A stretch of 64,000 bases of DNA, from assembly GCF_000373625.1 (NCBI RefSeq), contig NZ_KB891998.1, positions 226,192-290,191 on the forward strand, read 5' to 3'. The position numbers and the translations under genes were made by a program. Of this stretch, positions 61,858 to 64,000 are shown in pieces (the stretch's first letter is position 1; the number at the start of each line of letters is the position of its first letter). Below the pieces are notes generated by a model that was not told where the DNA came from, made no database searches, and worked only from the letters and a program-made list of their open reading frames with translations. This DNA is from Streptomyces sp. LaPpAH-108 (GTDB lineage: Bacteria; Actinomycetota; Actinomycetes; Streptomycetales; Streptomycetaceae).

Positions 61858-61909
61858 AGGCGCCGTGGCCGAGTTCCGGAGGGGATCCGGTAACTCGGCC
61901 ACGGCGCCT
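61858..61909. terminator. Terminator after trmI, 18-bp perfect stem
   Basis: Arms 61858-61875 and 61892-61909 (AGGCGCCGTGGCCGAGTT and complement) with a 16-nt loop, 26 nt downstream of trmI. Confidence 0.8.
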
Positions 61910-61934
61910 GTGCGTTGTGCGGGGTGGGGGCCGG

Positions 61935-62837
61935 TCAGCGGCCGGAGCCGCCGTCGGCGTTGGGTCCTGCGTAGTCCTCGCCGTAGGCGCCCTTGGCGGG
62001 GCGGCGGCGGCGCATGGGCGGCTCGACGCCGTCGGCGAGACGGCGGGCGGTGAGCAGGAAGCCGGTGTGGCCGATCATGCGGTGGTCCGGGCGGACGGCC
62101 AGGCCCTCGATGTGCCAGTTGCGGATCATCGTCTCCCAGGCGGTCGGCTCGTTGAAGCAGCCGATCTCGCGGATGGACTCGACGGTCCGGGCGAGCTGGG
62201 TGGTGGTGGCCACGTAGCAGCAGAGGATGCCGCCGGGGACGAGTGCCTTGGAGACGGCTTCCAGGCATTCCCAGGGGGCGAGCATGTCGAGGATGACGCG
62301 GTCGACGTCGGTGTCGGACAGGTTGTCCTGGAGGTCGCCGACGGTGAGCTGCCAGGCGGGGTGTTCGCCGCCGAAGTAGCGCTCCACGTTCTGCTTGGCG
62401 ATCTCGGCGAAGTCCTCGCGGCGCTCGTAGGAGTGCAGCATGCCCTGGTCGCCGATGGCGCGCAGCAGGAAGCTGCTGAGCGAGCCGGAGCCGACGCCGG
62501 CCTCGACGACGCGGGCGCCGGGGAAGATGTCGGCGAAGGCGAGGATCTGCCCCGCGTCCTTCGGGTAGACGACGGCTGCCCCTCGGGGCATGGACAGGAC
62601 GTAGTCGGGGAGCAGGGGGCGCAGCGCGAGGTAGGCGACGTTGCCGGTGGTGCGGACAACGCTGCCCTCGGGGGCGCCGATCAGTTCGTCGTGCGGGAAG
62701 GAGCCCTTGTGGGTGTGGAAGTTCTTCCCGGCTTCGAGCGTGAACGTGTAGTGACGGCCCTTGGGGTCGGTCAGCTGAACCTGGTCCCCGACCTTGAAGG
62801 GCCCGCGCCTGCGGGCGGCACCGGTCGGTTCGGACAT
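61935..62837 (-). CDS. trmI: tRNA (adenine-58-N1)-methyltransferase TrmI
   Basis: 300 aa. SAM-dependent Rossmann methyltransferase with an N-terminal beta-domain (FKVGDQVQLTDPKGRHYTFTLEAGKNFHTHKG). SAM-binding motif VVEAGVGSGSLSSFLL, acidic SYERREDF, catalytic region VILDMLAPWE. The basic tail (PPMRRRRPAKGAYGEDYAGPN) is typical of actinobacteria. It methylates A58 of tRNA. ATG start. Confidence 0.95.
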   Translation of the reverse strand: MSEPTGAARRRGPFKVGDQVQLTDPKGRHYTFTLEAGKNFHTHKGSFPHDELIGAPEGSVVRTTGNVAYLALRPLLPDYVLSMPRGAAVVYPKDAGQILAFADIFPGARVVEAGVGSGSLSSFLLRAIGDQGMLHSYERREDFAEIAKQNVERYFGGEHPAWQLTVGDLQDNLSDTDVDRVILDMLAPWECLEAVSKALVPGGILCCYVATTTQLARTVESIREIGCFNEPTAWETMIRNWHIEGLAVRPDHRMIGHTGFLLTARRLADGVEPPMRRRRPAKGAYGEDYAGPNADGGSGR

Positions 62838-62922
62838 AAGACCAGCCTACCGGTTCCCTGCCGGGGGCTTGACCGTCGACAGGGGCAGCAAGCGACGGTG
62901 GGTGCGCGGGTGCGGGCCGCGT

Positions 62923-62966
62923 GTGGTCGCTCGCGCAGTTCCCCGCGCCCCCAAGAGAGGCCCGCT
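62923..62966 (-). repeat. Dispersed intergenic repeat, copy 2
   Basis: On the minus strand it reads GGGCGCGGGGAACTGCGCGA, then a few variable bases, ACCACA, and GGCCCGCACCCGC, matching copy 1 at 40561 in layout and length. It lies in the 145-bp gap between the protease and trmI. Confidence 0.8.
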
Positions 62967-62982
62967 CGCCCTCACGCCGTTG

Positions 62983-64000
62983 TCAGGCGGGCCTTGCCAT
63001 GGCCTTCACGAAGGCCCTCTCCACGTCCGCCGCGGACAGGACGCCGTAGATCTCGCCGGTCTCCTCTACGACGAGGTATTCGGTGGCGGGGGCGGCGCGG
63101 AGGGTGTCGAGGAGTTCTTCGCCGGTGAGTTCGGCGGAGACGCGCATGCCGTCGGTGATGTCCTGGGCGAGGCCGCTGACGGCGACCCAGGGGCGGCGGT
63201 GTTCGGGGATGCCGACGATGGCGGACTCGCGGACGAGGGAGAGGGGGGTGCCGTCGGGGTCGACGACGACGAGGGCGCGGGCTCCGGCGGCGTTGGCGCG
63301 GCGCAGGGCCTCGGAGAGCGGGGTGTCGGTCTCGACGGGGACGGCGCGGCGGGTGAGGGTGCGGGCGCTCAGCTCGGGGAGGTGTTCGCGCAGCCGGGCC
63401 ATGCGGAGGCTGTTTCCGGCGCCGGTCCAGATGATGGCGGCGAGGATCGCGGCGAGCAGGGCGTCGGTGATGGTGTCCATGCTGCCGAGGTCGGCGTCGC
63501 CGCCGAAGAAGCGGGAGTGGTTGAGCAGGGGCAGGCCGATCAGGACGGTGAGGGCGAGGGCGCGGCCGACCCAGGCGGCGGCGACGGTGCCGGTCATGGG
63601 CTTGCCGGTGATCTTCCAGACGACGGCGCGCAGCATCCGGCCGCCGTCCAGGGGCAGGCCGGGGAGCAGGTTGAAGATGGCGACGATGAGGTTGGAGATC
63701 ATCAGTCCGGCGAGCAGGACGCCGGGGACGGTGCCGGGCTGGACGGGTTTGAGGGCGAGGTAGAAGAGCCCGGCGAGGATCAGGGAGAGCAGGGGTCCGA
63801 CGAAGGCGAGGACGAACTCGCGTCCGGGGGTCTCGGCCTCCTTCTCGATCTCGGAGACGCCGCCGAAGAACTGGAGCTGGATGCGGCGTACCGGGAGTTT
63901 GAAGCGGAGGGCGGCGACGGTGTGGGCGAGTTCGTGGACGAGGACCGAGGCGTAGAAGGCGACGGCGAAGAAGAGGGAGACGAGGTAGCGGGCGGCGCCG
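62983..64000 (-). CDS. Site-2 protease (M50) with CBS domains (5' end outside window)
   Basis: 339 codons are visible; the start is beyond 64000. The zinc motif is VLVHELAHTVAAL (H-E-x-x-H, about residues 22-26 of the visible part), with QFFGGVSEIEKEAETP next and the third ligand in NLLPGLPLDGGRM. Several membrane segments surround these. Two CBS-like domains fill the C-terminus (about 215-339). This is the S2P group that cleaves membrane substrates, like SpoIVFB/Rip3 types. Substrate unknown; anti-sigma factors are typical. Confidence 0.9.
   Translation of the reverse strand, partial: GAARYLVSLFFAVAFYASVLVHELAHTVAALRFKLPVRRIQLQFFGGVSEIEKEAETPGREFVLAFVGPLLSLILAGLFYLALKPVQPGTVPGVLLAGLMISNLIVAIFNLLPGLPLDGGRMLRAVVWKITGKPMTGTVAAAWVGRALALTVLIGLPLLNHSRFFGGDADLGSMDTITDALLAAILAAIIWTGAGNSLRMARLREHLPELSARTLTRRAVPVETDTPLSEALRRANAAGARALVVVDPDGTPLSLVRESAIVGIPEHRRPWVAVSGLAQDITDGMRVSAELTGEELLDTLRAAPATEYLVVEETGEIYGVLSAADVERAFVKAMARPA

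Overview
The window is a high-GC actinobacterial chromosome segment, almost certainly Streptomyces. The codon third positions are overwhelmingly G or C, and there are many GTG and TTG starts. The gene order matches what I remember of the S. coelicolor core chromosome around SCO1593-SCO1650: pheST, rplT-rpmI-infC, glnA4, a proVX-type transporter, a cvn conservon, tatAC, pafBC and the Pup-proteasome genes. That match is from memory; no search was run. I recognise no rRNA, tRNA or CRISPR array.

Layout. 1-9.3 kb: a 3'-truncated HTH/TPR regulator, then a leftward translation block read infC-rpmI-rplT, a terminator, then trmH-type methylase, PAS histidine kinase, pheS and pheT. infC appears to start at a rare ATC codon. 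9.3-15 kb: small conserved actinobacterial genes (DUF1844, SseB-like), a membrane-anchored serine hydrolase, an alpha/beta hydrolase, and an isolated mycosin protease coupled to a Pro-rich membrane protein. 15.2-16.5 kb: a solitary TnpB (IS200/IS605-type RNA-guided nuclease) whose predicted right end and guide can be read. 16.6-24.3 kb: a PLP-dependent racemase/aldolase-fold enzyme, then a GlnA4-type cluster (glutamine-synthetase-like ligase, aldehyde dehydrogenase, SDR, FadR-type regulator, PuuD-like amidohydrolase). This probably degrades ethanolamine or polyamines through gamma-glutamyl intermediates. A secreted HAD phosphatase is appended to it.

24.3-35.6 kb: LysR plus a TDT-family transporter, an XRE-cupin regulator with a metal/corrinoid-binding protein, a betaine/proline ABC transporter whose permease carries two fused substrate-binding domains, a 5'-3' exonuclease, a siderophore-interacting protein behind an iron box, a GNAT enzyme and an RluA-like pseudouridine synthase. 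35.6-40.3 kb: conservon cvnABCD plus a CYP157-type P450 that lacks the ExxR motif. 40.6-50 kb: a Ski2-like helicase, an atypical secreted protein, tatC-tatA, small proteins, pafB-pafC and two FKBP isomerases.

50-60.2 kb: the pupylation system (pafA, MFS transporter and LacI regulator, prcA, prcB, an endonuclease VII-like HNH gene, pup, dop, arc). PafA attaches Pup (C-terminal GGE) to proteins, Dop removes it, and ARC unfolds Pup-tagged substrates into the PrcAB chamber. 60.7-64 kb: ferredoxin, a secreted hypothetical protein, TrmI tRNA m1A methyltransferase and a 5'-truncated site-2 protease with CBS domains.

Most interesting for follow-up: the zinc-ribbon endonuclease VII gene overlapping prcB inside the proteasome operon; the TnpB with its natural flank-encoded guide; the duplicated binding domain with near-identical DNA in the ABC transporter; the ExxR-less P450 in the conservon; the link of a secreted HAD phosphatase to the GlnA4 cluster; and a roughly 45-bp dispersed intergenic repeat present twice.
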